Part shown: in pieces, positions 17,718-26,681 of the stretch
Layout of the letters: each line of letters begins with the position of its first letter
How positions within the stretch are numbered: position 1 is the first letter of the stretch
Assembly (NCBI RefSeq): GCF_007845635.1
Contig: NZ_SELG01000029.1
Span: forward strand, 62,001 to 126,000
Length of the DNA: 64,000 bases
Reading direction: 5' to 3'
Origin: Apibacter muscae
Lineage (GTDB): Bacteria; Bacteroidota; Bacteroidia; Flavobacteriales; Weeksellaceae
Notes under the pieces: model-generated
Databases searched by the model: none
Told to the model about the DNA's origin: nothing
The model's input: only the letters and a program-made list of their open reading frames with translations
Translations under genes and position numbers: made by a program

Positions 17718-18338
17718 ATGATGAATAAAAAAATACAATTAAGGACTATAAATTTTAAAATATTTATTATATCAATAGTAGTGTTAATTTTTTCACTCAC
17801 ACTTGTGATGAATATCTCCAGCAGATTCAATTATGATCGAATATATTTTATTATATTTTCACTTATCGTTATAGTTGGATCTCTTATTGCACTTGAACAG
17901 AAATCAACTAAGTTTTTTAATTTAATTTTTAAAGAAAATCAATTATTAATTGATGGAAAAGAAAACAAAATTTTTTTATATTCAGATATTTTAAATTTTA
18001 ATCTGTTTCCCTTATTTCCTAAGAAAAAGTTAGGTTATGTACTACGTATAAATCATAAAAAAGATAATTTTTATTTTTGGATTACTACAAATAATAAGAA
18101 TATGAAATGGAGTGGGGATGATTACTCTAACATTGCACTTCTTAAAAATTCCTTCATACAAAAAGTCACAAAAAAACAAATATTCTTAGATTATATTATT
18201 TATAGTATAGCTTTAATTCCTTTTCTACTAATATTATCTGCTTTTTTGTTTGTCCTTATAATTTTATTTTCATTATTAACGGGAAATACAGGTTGGTTTC
18301 AACATTTAGAATTTATAAGTAATTACTTAAATTATTAG
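17718..18338 (+). CDS. Membrane protein, array copy 4 (candidate immunity protein)
   Basis: 206 residues, beginning MMNKKIQLRTINFK like its relatives (the second Met is an equally good start). Two N-terminal helices, a diverged core (LYSDILNFNLFPLFPKKKLGYVLRIN, FYFWITTNN) and a longer C-terminal hydrophobic region plus a 20-residue tail not seen in the others. It lies 3 nt before the PAAR-like gene. Divergence of the core, with conservation of the membrane parts, is what would be expected if each copy recognises a different partner. Confidence 0.65.
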   Translation: MMNKKIQLRTINFKIFIISIVVLIFSLTLVMNISSRFNYDRIYFIIFSLIVIVGSLIALEQKSTKFFNLIFKENQLLIDGKENKIFLYSDILNFNLFPLFPKKKLGYVLRINHKKDNFYFWITTNNKNMKWSGDDYSNIALLKNSFIQKVTKKQIFLDYIIYSIALIPFLLILSAFLFVLIILFSLLTGNTGWFQHLEFISNYLNY

Positions 18339-18341
18339 AAT

Positions 18342-19652
18342 ATGGGCACTTCTTATTTATCCAAAGATGAGGTTTTTTCAGTTTGCACTTACCAACTAGG
18401 GACCAACCCTAAAAAATTCTCGCATTCGCGTGATAAACCGAGCGTTTTTCACGGCAAAAGCAGTGGAGAAAAAGTTCTTTTAACCATTCAAGATCGAAAT
18501 TTAAATGAGGCTTTTACCTGTAAATCTCCTTGGGCGTTGGCTAGTTCATTTTTAGCATTTGCTGCTGGATTAGCCTTAGTTGCAAGTGGACCTATAGGTT
18601 GGATTGCAGTTGGAGTAACAGCTACTATTGGAGTATGTTATTTAGTAAAAGCAGCTAGTCATAAATGCACAGACCCTTTAGGGGGCGGAAAATGGTTTTT
18701 GGTACATGGAAGCGTTCGCTTTAACGGTTATACGGCAGTTACCCGTTCTTCCATTTTAAAATGTGGAAACGGTGGGGTTCTAACCCCTTTTTTTAGCGAA
18801 GCCACTGCTAAAAAAGCCGCAGAAGCTATTGCTTCCAACAACCGCTGGGAACTGGGGTTGAATACCGCAGCCTCCTTTGGTGCCGGGTTTTTCCTTCCCT
18901 CAGCCTTTGCCTCCGTAGGCTCTGCAACCACCTTGGGTGGTAAATTTATGGCAGGAAGTATTATTACAGGGAAATTTGCAGCCGGATTTGTTGCCTTTAG
19001 TGCTATTTTTTATGCAGAAAGAGCAGGTATAAGAACATGGAACGAAAACATTGGCGATTTAAAAGACAATGCTACCTACGATGCCATGAACAATTACAAA
19101 GAAACCCAAGTAGTGAATGGAAAAGAACAGGAGACAAATATCGATAAAAATACTTTTTGGCCCTCCGTAGAAAAACCGGACGATGTAACACAAGATGTTT
19201 CGGACATAGCCAAGGTGGGCGTAGATGCAAACGGAAAATACAACATTATTTATTTAGAAAATTTAATTCAAGGAACCAAAAATTTACCTCACACTTTAAA
19301 AGACGCTGAACTAAACATAAAATTGGCTAAGCACAAAGGAAAGTCCAGACCGGTGTTGAATAGAGACCCGGAGGCACAAAAATTATTGGAAGAACTGAAT
19401 AATGGCAAATATTCCAAACAAGTAAGAGACATGGAAAATTATAATCCACGAAGAATAAATCCTACTATGGTAAAAGATGGAGCAGAAGCAACCAAAACTC
19501 GTTTAACAACAACTGCCCAAGGAGTTTTATTTGTAATGCCCTTTATTTCCACGCTATTTTCTGAAGCCTCTCGTTCTGATTTGGCAAGAGCAGCCGCAAA
19601 AGATTTAAAAGTAGCCGGAACCCATATTGTTGCCAATACGCCCATTGATTAA
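18342..19652 (+). CDS. PAAR-like T6SS protein with hydrophobic segments
   Basis: A 436-residue protein. Residues 1-60 and 105-150 resemble the PAAR-like (DUF4280/DUF4150-type) tip domains used in Bacteroidota T6SS: VCTYQLGTNPKKF, EAFTCKSPW, and GGKWFLVHGSVRFNGYTAVTRSSILKCGNGG. They are interrupted by a helical hairpin (about 64-102), with further alanine/glycine-rich hydrophobic stretches at about 180-225 and 395-410. The C-terminal half (about 230-436) has no motif I recognise and could be a toxin or a chaperone-binding part. No small gene follows that would be its immunity partner. It closes the cluster, 3 nt after array copy 4. Confidence 0.55.
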   Translation: MGTSYLSKDEVFSVCTYQLGTNPKKFSHSRDKPSVFHGKSSGEKVLLTIQDRNLNEAFTCKSPWALASSFLAFAAGLALVASGPIGWIAVGVTATIGVCYLVKAASHKCTDPLGGGKWFLVHGSVRFNGYTAVTRSSILKCGNGGVLTPFFSEATAKKAAEAIASNNRWELGLNTAASFGAGFFLPSAFASVGSATTLGGKFMAGSIITGKFAAGFVAFSAIFYAERAGIRTWNENIGDLKDNATYDAMNNYKETQVVNGKEQETNIDKNTFWPSVEKPDDVTQDVSDIAKVGVDANGKYNIIYLENLIQGTKNLPHTLKDAELNIKLAKHKGKSRPVLNRDPEAQKLLEELNNGKYSKQVRDMENYNPRRINPTMVKDGAEATKTRLTTTAQGVLFVMPFISTLFSEASRSDLARAAAKDLKVAGTHIVANTPID

Positions 19653-20022
19653 TTCCTTCAATTGTTGGAATATTTATATGAAATACAAAAATATATCTGC
19701 GCTTTTCATTTCATGAAATATTCAAAATATGAAAAAAGTAAATACTGCCAATATAACTTGGGATCTATAAGGGAGAAAATAAAATTTAGATCAACTAAAT
19801 ACTAGTTGGAAACTATTGGTTAATCATTCGTAATCTTCGATGAAAGAATTTAAAAATTTAGGAGTGGGTTTATGAAATGCATGAACAATCAATAATAGAC
19901 AGATTTGCTTTTTTTGCTAAAATTTGTACACAATACAGGTTGTTTTCTACTACCAAAAACTCAGCCTAAGTTTACAAACTTAGGCTGGGAATATTTCTTT
20001 GAATTGGTAGAAAGAAAAAAAA
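19653..20022. other. 370-bp intergenic region between the T6SS cluster and ppk2
   Basis: No coding frame is evident. The only structure seen is the hairpin at 19962-19987. The remainder is AT-rich and unremarkable. Confidence 0.4.
19962..19987 (-). terminator. Terminator of ppk2
   Basis: A perfect inverted repeat, CAGCCTAAGTTT at 19962-19973 against its complement at 19976-19987. On the minus strand it is followed by AGTTTTTGG, a short U-rich tail. It lies 35 nt past the ppk2 stop. Confidence 0.7.
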
Positions 20023-21000
20023 TTAATTTTTCTTCTTGGCTTTCTTTTTATCCTTTTTCTTATCTTTTAAGGTAGGCTCAACCTTGGGTTTGTCGTCCTT
20101 TTTATCCTCTTTCTTCTTTTCTTCCTCTTGGAGTAAAAGCTTTGCTTTTTCTAAATTCTCTTTATCTTCTTGGGTTAAAGTAGGATATTGTACGTTTAAT
20201 TCTCTCATTTTATCGCAAATAATCTGGCTAACCACATACCTCATAAACCATTTATTATCCGCCGGAATTACATACCATGGAGCTACCTCCGTGGAAGTTT
20301 CGGTTAAAAGGTCTGAATACACTTTCATATAATCGTCCCAGTAAGCCCTTTCTTTTAAATCAGAAATTGAAAATTTCCAATTTTTAGTTTCATCTTCCAA
20401 ACGAGACAGAAATCTATTTTTTTGTTCATCTTTAGAAACGTTAAGGAAAAATTTAAGAATAAGCGTTCCGTTATCCACCAAATAATTTTCAAAATCGTTG
20501 ATGTGTTTATAACGACGGTTCCAAAAATCTTCATTCACATCTTTCAGAGATTGTATATGTGGCAATTTACTTCCCAATAAAATAGAAGGATGAACCTTGG
20601 TAATTAATACATCTTCATAATGCGAGCGATTAAAAATACCCATCCTACCCTTTTCAGGAATGGCTTTATGAATTCTCCAAAGAAAATCATGATCCAATTC
20701 CTCTTGCGATGGTTGTTTAAAGGAAAATACCTGGCAACCTTGCGGGTTAATCCCCGACATTACGTGCTTAATAGTTCCGTCTTTACCGGCAGCATCCATG
20801 GCTTGAAAAATTAAAAGCACAGAATGCTGGTCTTGTGCATACAAACGATCTTGCAATTTTCTCATCTCAAGAATATTATTCTGCAATAAAGTTTCCGCTT
20901 CTTCTTTGGTTATATCTGCTGTATAATTAGAACTAAAATCTGCAACCTTATGTTTCTCTTTGGGTTTAGCTAAAAATTTATTTAATACTTTTTTTTCCAT
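20023..21000 (-). CDS. ppk2: Polyphosphate:nucleotide phosphotransferase, PPK2 family
   Basis: About 325 residues from the ATG at 21000 (MEKKVLNKFLAKPKEKHK); an in-frame extension to 21048 exists but adds sequence atypical of the family. Walker A is AMDAAGKDGT and the Walker B/lid region is GIFNRSHYEDVLITKVHP; WKFSISDLKERAYWDDY follows. PPK2 enzymes transfer phosphate between polyphosphate and nucleoside phosphates. The sequence resembles the group acting on AMP and ADP (class III-like), but the class is not certain. The last 45 residues are an unusually lysine-rich, low-complexity tail (DKKKDKKKAKKKN), which may bind the polyanion. Confidence 0.9.
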   Translation of the reverse strand: MEKKVLNKFLAKPKEKHKVADFSSNYTADITKEEAETLLQNNILEMRKLQDRLYAQDQHSVLLIFQAMDAAGKDGTIKHVMSGINPQGCQVFSFKQPSQEELDHDFLWRIHKAIPEKGRMGIFNRSHYEDVLITKVHPSILLGSKLPHIQSLKDVNEDFWNRRYKHINDFENYLVDNGTLILKFFLNVSKDEQKNRFLSRLEDETKNWKFSISDLKERAYWDDYMKVYSDLLTETSTEVAPWYVIPADNKWFMRYVVSQIICDKMRELNVQYPTLTQEDKENLEKAKLLLQEEEKKKEDKKDDKPKVEPTLKDKKKDKKKAKKKN

Positions 21001-21225
21001 CCTTTCAATACAATTATAAGTGTTATACATACTAAAAGACAAACCCAAAAAATGGAAACCTTTACTTTTTTAACTTTAACAACCTAAAACCAAAGGATCA
21101 TTTTATTGAGAAGCTTAGTTGTATTTTATCTAAATATAATAAAAATTTGTTTTTAGATAAAACTATATATATTTAAGCCTTAGTTTATAGCTCTAATTTT
21201 TAGAGCTAAATTACTTTTGCGAGAC

Positions 21226-22209
21226 CTATTTTTTTAATTTATAAAAAATCCCGGCATTGAGGTAAAAATTCATGTCTTGGTACAAGTCAGCAAAATTTCG
21301 GCTGGAATTGGTTTCACGAAAAACTCCTTTGTAAGGTTGAGAAATTCCACCCTGTATTTGAAACCCAAAATTCTCATTCAAATTTTGTTCGTATTTTACA
21401 TCCAATTTAACCTCTACTTTATTAAAAACATAGACCTGCTTAAACCCTTTTTGGTCTGGATAAATAAAGGAAGCAGAAGGATCTAACCAAAAACCGGCAG
21501 AAAACCTACTTTTTTCATTAATCATTCGCCTTAAATACAAAGATTTAGGCAGAACAGCATCTATATACCAAGGACCGTCCTTTATTTTATGTTGATAAAT
21601 AAGGGTAGGCATTAGGGGTAACAAGCGAGAATGTGAAGTGGTAAAATAAGCCCCTAAGGCAAAATACGTTTTATCACTTTTATAAAGCGGAAGGGTCGCC
21701 GTAAAACTAGCAATTGTTCTTTCATAACCTTGGTTGGAACCATCCACCAACAAATTGGCATTTAAAACCACTAATTTATTCATGATTTTTGCATAATAAA
21801 TTCCAGTTAGGTTTCCTGAAAAATAATGCGTTTCTTCTTTAGAATTAAGATTGAAAAATGATGGATTTGTTTTATCATTTTCAACCTCTGTAAAATGGTA
21901 AGTTTGGTACTTATAAGAACCTCCTGCTAATATTTCAAATTTTCCTGGTTTTTTGTACACAGGCACCAAAAAATTTATCCTCATTTTCTCCTCATGCAAC
22001 TTCCCCGTTTCTATTTTAGAACCTTCTTGTTTTATTCTATAATCTGAAGAAGTACTAGGACTATAAGCAATATCTACAAATTTGGTATAAGGAAAATCCT
22101 TAAATATGGATTCTGACCTAACATTACCAAAAGTATTTTGACCTTTAACACAATTTATCGTTGAACAATAAAAACTCAGAATAATTAGTAGTTTTGAAGT
22201 ATATTTCAT
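21226..22209 (-). CDS. Outer-membrane beta-barrel protein (DUF6268-like)
   Basis: 327 residues with a signal peptide (about 1-23, ending VKGQ) and then a series of amphipathic strands ending LNAGIFYKLKK. This is a typical small outer-membrane barrel of Flavobacteriia and resembles the DUF6268 family. No function is known for it. It stands alone, divergent from the T9SS sorting-domain gene. Confidence 0.75.
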   Translation of the reverse strand: MKYTSKLLIILSFYCSTINCVKGQNTFGNVRSESIFKDFPYTKFVDIAYSPSTSSDYRIKQEGSKIETGKLHEEKMRINFLVPVYKKPGKFEILAGGSYKYQTYHFTEVENDKTNPSFFNLNSKEETHYFSGNLTGIYYAKIMNKLVVLNANLLVDGSNQGYERTIASFTATLPLYKSDKTYFALGAYFTTSHSRLLPLMPTLIYQHKIKDGPWYIDAVLPKSLYLRRMINEKSRFSAGFWLDPSASFIYPDQKGFKQVYVFNKVEVKLDVKYEQNLNENFGFQIQGGISQPYKGVFRETNSSRNFADLYQDMNFYLNAGIFYKLKK

Positions 22210-22283
22210 TAAATTTTAAAGAAAAATTATTTTTATCAAGATTTTTTAAAAAATCCTGCAAATATACTGAAAATATTAGGTTC

Positions 22284-22325
22284 TATAAACAATAAAAATT
22301 AACTTTTTATAAACGATAAAAATTA
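22284..22325 (+). promoter_or_regulatory. Two 18-bp direct repeats, possible operator
   Basis: TATAAACAATAAAAATTA at 22284-22301 and TATAAACGATAAAAATTA at 22308-22325 differ at one base and are 24 bp apart, slightly over two helical turns. They lie just upstream of the -7 box at 22339-22346, over the -33 region, and between two divergent envelope genes. Confidence 0.4.
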
Positions 22326-22338
22326 AAAATTATTTTAT

Positions 22339-22346
22339 TAATTTTG
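22339..22346 (+). promoter_or_regulatory. -7 box TAATTTTG of the T9SS sorting-domain gene
   Basis: Exact TAnnTTTG match, 27 nt before the ATG at 22374. It overlaps an alternative upstream start codon at 22344, which argues for the later start. Confidence 0.5.
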
Positions 22347-22373
22347 CTAAGTGTTATTTTATCTCTTTATTGC

Positions 22374-22727
22374 ATGAAAAAAAATTTATTTTTTACTTTA
22401 CTATATAGTCTTTTGTTAATCTCTTTACCTGCACAAGCAGAAACTATTGAGAATGACACCCCTGTTATTGAACAGCAGTCTAGCACCAAGTCAAAATTAT
22501 ACCCTAATCCTGCTCGCGATTACATTCAAATTAAAAATTCTTCTAGCTTACCAATTAAAAATATATCCATCCTTTCCATGGTGGGCAGTTCTATGCTTAA
22601 TAAAGATCTGGGAAACCAGCTGGAAGAACAACCCATAAACGTTTCTAGATTGCCTAGTGGTAGATACTTTGTTAAAATTTCTTACCATAATGGAAGTCAA
22701 GAAATTTTAAATTTAATTAAGATATAA
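22374..22727 (+). CDS. Tiny secreted protein made almost only of a T9SS type A sorting domain
   Basis: 117 residues from MKKNLFFTLLYSLLLISLPAQA (signal peptide, cleavage after AQA). After a linker of about 22 residues the rest is a T9SS type A C-terminal sorting domain: KLYPNPARDYIQIKN, then ISILSMVGSSML, INVSRLPSGRYFVKIS and a terminal strand LNLIKI. There is no cargo domain between signal and sorting domain. The T9SS would export and probably anchor it. The start at 22374 was chosen because the promoter box covers the earlier start at 22344. Confidence 0.85.
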   Translation: MKKNLFFTLLYSLLLISLPAQAETIENDTPVIEQQSSTKSKLYPNPARDYIQIKNSSSLPIKNISILSMVGSSMLNKDLGNQLEEQPINVSRLPSGRYFVKISYHNGSQEILNLIKI

Positions 22728-22914
22728 TTGTTTCATTTATCGCCTACATCCCCCCTCTTTCCTTTGGCATATTAATTGAATTTTACTATCTGCTAAGCTG
22801 GTCAACTGTTATCTATTCTGCTTGTTTTCAAGTAATTAACAATATAGCTTAGTACTCACATGGTCTTCTTATTAAAAATAGAAGAAAATTTGTCCTATAA
22901 TTTAAAAAAAAAAC

Positions 22915-25326
22915 ATGATTAATTTAGACATATTGTCACTTAACCAAGCCATACAAGGTGAAAATGAGATTATACCTCTACTCACCCAAGACGAGGAAGA
23001 TAAAATGATGAATGAGGAGTTTCCAACCGTATTGCCTTTACTAACGGTTAGGAATGTAGTTTTGTTTCCTGGGGTTGTAGTTCCTATCACTGCAGGTAGA
23101 AGTAAATCTAAATCCTTATTGCTTGAAGCACAGAAAAAAGATAAAATCATTGCTGTAATTACACAAAAGGATACTAATATTGATGAACCCGGAATAAACG
23201 ATTTGTATAAAGTAGGTACCATTGGAAAAATTATTAAACTACTTAAAATGCCTGACGGCAGTTCCATGGCTATTTTACAAGGGATGCGTAAGTTTTCATT
23301 AAATTCAATTGTTCAAGAAGAACCTTATTTTAAAGCAGAAATTTCTCTTTTAAATGATAAGAAAGTAAGCCAAAAAAATTCAGAACATTTTAATGTTCTT
23401 GTTGAAAGCTTAAGAGAAACTGCCATAAAAACAATTCATGAAAATCCGGCTATTCCTTCTGAGGCTTCTTTTGCTTTAAAAAATATTGAAGGTACAACTC
23501 TTCTGATTAATTTTATTGCTTCAAATTTAAATTTGTCTGTAAAAGAGAAACAAGAATTATTGGAGATCAATAACCTAGAATCCAGAGCCTCAGAAACTTT
23601 AAAACACTTAAATCTTGAATTGCAAAAAATTACTTTAAAAAATTCCATACAGGATAAAGTTAATTCAGATTTAAATAAACAGCAAAGAGACTATTTCTTA
23701 CAACAACAAATAAAAACCATACAGGAGGAATTAGGGGGCGTTTCCCATGAAGAGGAAGCAGAAGAAATGAGAAAAAAAGCTTCCAAAAAGAAATGGAGCA
23801 AAGAAGTCAATGAACATTTTGAAAAAGAATTGAACCGTTTAGTTCGAATGAATCCTCAAACCCCTGATTATGGAGTACAAAGAAATTATTTAGAACTAAT
23901 GCTAGAGCTTCCATGGGAGCACTTTTCCAAGGATAACTTTGACATTGTACACGCAGAAAAGATTTTAAATCGAGATCATTTTGGATTGACGGATGTAAAG
24001 GAGAGAATTTTAGAATATTTAGCGGTTTTAAAACTAAAAGGAGATATGAAATCTCCAATCATTTGCCTTTATGGACCTCCGGGTGTTGGTAAAACATCTT
24101 TGGGAAAATCAGTAGCCTCTGCGCTGGGTCGTAAATATATACGTATTGCTTTGGGGGGATTGCATGACGAATCTGAAATACGTGGGCATAGAAAAACCTA
24201 TATAGGAGCAATGCCGGGTAGAATTATTCAGTCCATCAAGAAAGCAGGAACTTCTAATCCTGTTATTGTTCTTGACGAAATTGATAAAATTGGTACAAGC
24301 GGACATGGAGACCCCTCCTCTTCTCTTCTAGAAGTTTTAGATCCGGAACAAAACAATAAGTTTCATGACAATTTCTTAGATATTGATTATGATTTATCAA
24401 AAGTTCTATTTATTGCTACCGCTAATAATTTAGCAACTATACAACCGGCTTTATTAGATCGAATGGAAATTATTGATCTATCCGGATATACCATTGAAGA
24501 AAAAATTGAAATTTCTGCAAAATATTTATTGCCTAAGCAAATTTCTGAACATGGATTAGCTAAAAAAGATCTAACCATTGGAAAAAAAGAGCTGGAGTTT
24601 ATTATTCAAGCCTATACTAGAGAATCTGGGGTAAGAAACTTAGAAAGAAAAATTGCAAAAATTGTTCGACACATTGCATTATTAATTACTAGAGAAACTG
24701 AGTATACCAAAAAAATTAATAAGGCTAAGATTGAAGAAATATTAGGGCCTCCTATGATGCCAGAAGAATCTGAAGAAAACAAAGTTCCTGGTGTGGTAAC
24801 CGGGCTAGCATGGACACAAGTAGGGGGAGATATTCTTTTTATTGAAAGTATATTATCCAAAGGCAAAGGAACTCTTAGCATGACCGGAAATCTGGGTAAT
24901 GTTATGAAAGAATCAGCCACTATTGCCTTAGAATATATAAAAGCCCACAGCAAAGATTTAGGCATTGATACAGATACCATTGAAAATAATAACGTACATA
25001 TTCACGTTCCTGAAGGAGCTACCCCTAAAGATGGACCTTCGGCTGGAATTGCCATGTTAACCTCTTTAGTCTCCTCATTTACACATAAAAAAGTAAAATC
25101 CAAATGGGCCATGACCGGTGAAATTACTTTAAGGGGGAAAGTTCTGCCTGTAGGAGGAATTAAAGAAAAAATTCTAGCAGCAAAACGCGCCGGTATCACC
25201 GATGTTATTCTTTGTAAAGAGAATAGAAAAGATGTTGAAAAAATAAATCCGGAATATATAAAAGGATTGAATGTACACTACGTTAGTGAAATGTCTGAAG
25301 TTTTAAACTTAGCTTTAGAAGTTTAA
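22915..25326 (+). CDS. lon: ATP-dependent protease Lon
   Basis: 803 residues with the full LonA architecture: N-terminal substrate domain ([19 protein letters not shown]), central coiled region, AAA+ module with Walker [10 protein letters not shown] (Lys393) and [11 protein letters not shown], and the C-terminal Ser-Lys protease with catalytic Ser709 (PKDGPSAG) and Lys750 (GGIKEK). It degrades misfolded and regulatory proteins in the cytosol. It is transcribed alone and ends at a strong terminator. Confidence 0.98.
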   Translation: MINLDILSLNQAIQGENEIIPLLTQDEEDKMMNEEFPTVLPLLTVRNVVLFPGVVVPITAGRSKSKSLLLEAQKKDKIIAVITQKDTNIDEPGINDLYKVGTIGKIIKLLKMPDGSSMAILQGMRKFSLNSIVQEEPYFKAEISLLNDKKVSQKNSEHFNVLVESLRETAIKTIHENPAIPSEASFALKNIEGTTLLINFIASNLNLSVKEKQELLEINNLESRASETLKHLNLELQKITLKNSIQDKVNSDLNKQQRDYFLQQQIKTIQEELGGVSHEEEAEEMRKKASKKKWSKEVNEHFEKELNRLVRMNPQTPDYGVQRNYLELMLELPWEHFSKDNFDIVHAEKILNRDHFGLTDVKERILEYLAVLKLKGDMKSPIICLYGPPGVGKTSLGKSVASALGRKYIRIALGGLHDESEIRGHRKTYIGAMPGRIIQSIKKAGTSNPVIVLDEIDKIGTSGHGDPSSSLLEVLDPEQNNKFHDNFLDIDYDLSKVLFIATANNLATIQPALLDRMEIIDLSGYTIEEKIEISAKYLLPKQISEHGLAKKDLTIGKKELEFIIQAYTRESGVRNLERKIAKIVRHIALLITRETEYTKKINKAKIEEILGPPMMPEESEENKVPGVVTGLAWTQVGGDILFIESILSKGKGTLSMTGNLGNVMKESATIALEYIKAHSKDLGIDTDTIENNNVHIHVPEGATPKDGPSAGIAMLTSLVSSFTHKKVKSKWAMTGEITLRGKVLPVGGIKEKILAAKRAGITDVILCKENRKDVEKINPEYIKGLNVHYVSEMSEVLNLALEV

Positions 25327-25352
25327 AATTTACAAAGGTTTAATTAACTTAC

Positions 25353-25391
25353 AAAAGATTCAAATTCTTAAACGAATTTGAATCTTTTTTT
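25353..25391 (+). terminator. Terminator of lon
   Basis: GATTCAAATTC at 25357-25367 pairs with GAATTTGAATC at 25374-25384 around a 6-nt loop and runs into a T stretch (to 25391). Confidence 0.9.
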
Positions 25392-25444
25392 ATCTATAAA
25401 TCAATTTTCACTTGTGAATTTATAACACTTTTTATGAGCTTCTA

Positions 25445-25466
25445 ATATATATATATATATATATAT
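25445..25466. repeat. (AT)11 dinucleotide repeat
   Basis: 22 bases of pure alternating AT in the gap between lon and comF. It is not in a coding frame. Confidence 0.9.
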
Positions 25467-25520
25467 CAATCTTTAAACATTCCTAAAATTTTATTTAGAA
25501 TTTAAGCACTTGAAATCCCT

Positions 25521-26189
25521 CTACGCTATGGCTAAGGTAAAAACACTAACTTTTGATTGGGGATTTTTTAATAGTTCTTCTGCACATGAAACAATCGTAG
25601 AACCTGTAGTAAAAACATCATCAACAATTAAATAATGAGAGGAGTGATTGTTTATACGTGTAAAAGTATTTTTCATTTTTGCTATTCTATCAAACTTGTT
25701 CAGCGTTGTCTGCGATTTTTTATGTAAGGTTCTTTCCAATGTTGAATCGTTATACTCACAATTTAAAAGATGAGCCAATCTTTGAGCACACGGCACCACT
25801 TGATTATAACCTCTTAGTTTTAATCTTTTACGGTGTATGGGTACTGGAACCACAGATTTAATATCTTTAAGAAATGTTTGATTTTTGTGATTTTCAAACC
25901 ATAGATCAGCCATCCATGATCCAAGTTCTGGATAATTTTTATACTTTAGAAAATGAATCAGTTTTTGTGTTAAATTATCTTTATCAAAAAACAGTAATGC
26001 GCTTGCCGATTCTATATTTACTAAAGAATTAATTTTCTCGTACATGCAGTTTTCAGAATCTAACCGCCAATGTGTATAAGGCATCCTTCCCAGACATTTT
26101 TCACATAAATATTTTTGATGTGTAGGGATAATTAACCCACAACCAAAACATCTTAGAGGAAATAGGCTAGATAAGAACGTTTGCCACAT
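25521..26189 (-). CDS. ComF-family phosphoribosyltransferase-like protein
   Basis: 222 residues: an N-terminal four-cysteine zinc-ribbon (CFGCG and CEKC, about residues 14-33), the YTHWRLD region, and a C-terminal phosphoribosyltransferase-type PRPP loop (YLIVDDVFTTGST). ComF proteins are linked to DNA uptake in some bacteria; in Bacteroidota the role is unproven. Divergent from queD with interleaved promoters. Confidence 0.88.
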   Translation of the reverse strand: MWQTFLSSLFPLRCFGCGLIIPTHQKYLCEKCLGRMPYTHWRLDSENCMYEKINSLVNIESASALLFFDKDNLTQKLIHFLKYKNYPELGSWMADLWFENHKNQTFLKDIKSVVPVPIHRKRLKLRGYNQVVPCAQRLAHLLNCEYNDSTLERTLHKKSQTTLNKFDRIAKMKNTFTRINNHSSHYLIVDDVFTTGSTIVSCAEELLKNPQSKVSVFTLAIA

Positions 26190-26202
26190 TGTATTTTTAT
26201 TT

Positions 26203-26220
26203 TACCTTTGCTTAAAGGTA
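26203..26220. promoter_or_regulatory. Back-to-back -7 boxes for queD and comF
   Basis: On the plus strand TACCTTTG (26203-26210) faces queD, 27 nt before its GTG. On the minus strand TACCTTTA (26220-26213) faces comF, 23 nt before its ATG. Together they form a near-perfect inverted repeat, so both -7 elements lie within 18 bp. Confidence 0.5.
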
Positions 26221-26237
26221 ATTAAAAATAAAACAAA

Positions 26238-26681
26238 GTGATTCGTTTAACTAAAATTTTTACGTTTGAAACTGCTCATGCCTTATGGGGCTATGATGGA
26301 AAATGTAAAAATATTCATGGACATTCCTACAAACTCTATGTTACTATTAAAGGAAATCCTCTGGAGGATTTAAATCATAAAAAAAATGGAATGGTAATGG
26401 ATTTTGGTGATTTAAAGTCTATAATCAAAAAATTAATTATAGATCCTTTAGACCATGCAATATTGTTGAATGTAAACTCAAAACACAAAGATTTGGGAGA
26501 AAAACTTCTTTTGGAAGGTCATAAAGTTGTTTTTACCCCCTATCAACCTACTTGTGAAAATATGTTATTGGACTTTGCCTCCAAAATAAGTTCTCAACTT
26601 CCTGAGCCTATTGTTTTAACAAAACTAAAATTATTTGAAACTGAAACTTCCTACGGAGAATGGATATTGGAAGATCAATAA
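26238..26681 (+). CDS. queD: 6-carboxytetrahydropterin synthase QueD
   Basis: 147 residues, GTG start. Zinc ligands are visible as FETAHALWG and NIHGHSYKLYVT, and the C-terminal active-site part is TCENMLLDFASKI and LFETETSYGEW. QueD makes the substrate of QueE (4227-4859) for queuosine/preQ1 synthesis. Its 3' end overlaps the following hydrolase gene by 22 nt. Confidence 0.94.
   Translation: MIRLTKIFTFETAHALWGYDGKCKNIHGHSYKLYVTIKGNPLEDLNHKKNGMVMDFGDLKSIIKKLIIDPLDHAILLNVNSKHKDLGEKLLLEGHKVVFTPYQPTCENMLLDFASKISSQLPEPIVLTKLKLFETETSYGEWILEDQ

Larger units (their letters stand above)
16543..18338 (+). repeat. Tandem array of paralogous membrane-protein genes, 587-bp period
   Basis: Copies 2, 3 and 4 start at 16543, 17131 and 17718. 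The junctions between copies are nearly identical in DNA: about 47 bases at 17107-17153 and at 17694-17740 match with only a few differences and are exactly 587 bp apart. They span the end of one gene (TTTTCTTTCTTTAAAAATTT) and the start of the next. This shows duplication in place rather than separate acquisition. Copy 1 at 15860 is an older relative. Confidence 0.75.

Noticed and set aside
12596-19652. Calling this a complete type VI secretion system
   Set aside because: No sheath, baseplate, membrane-complex, ClpV or Hcp genes are present; only spike and cargo genes are seen here.
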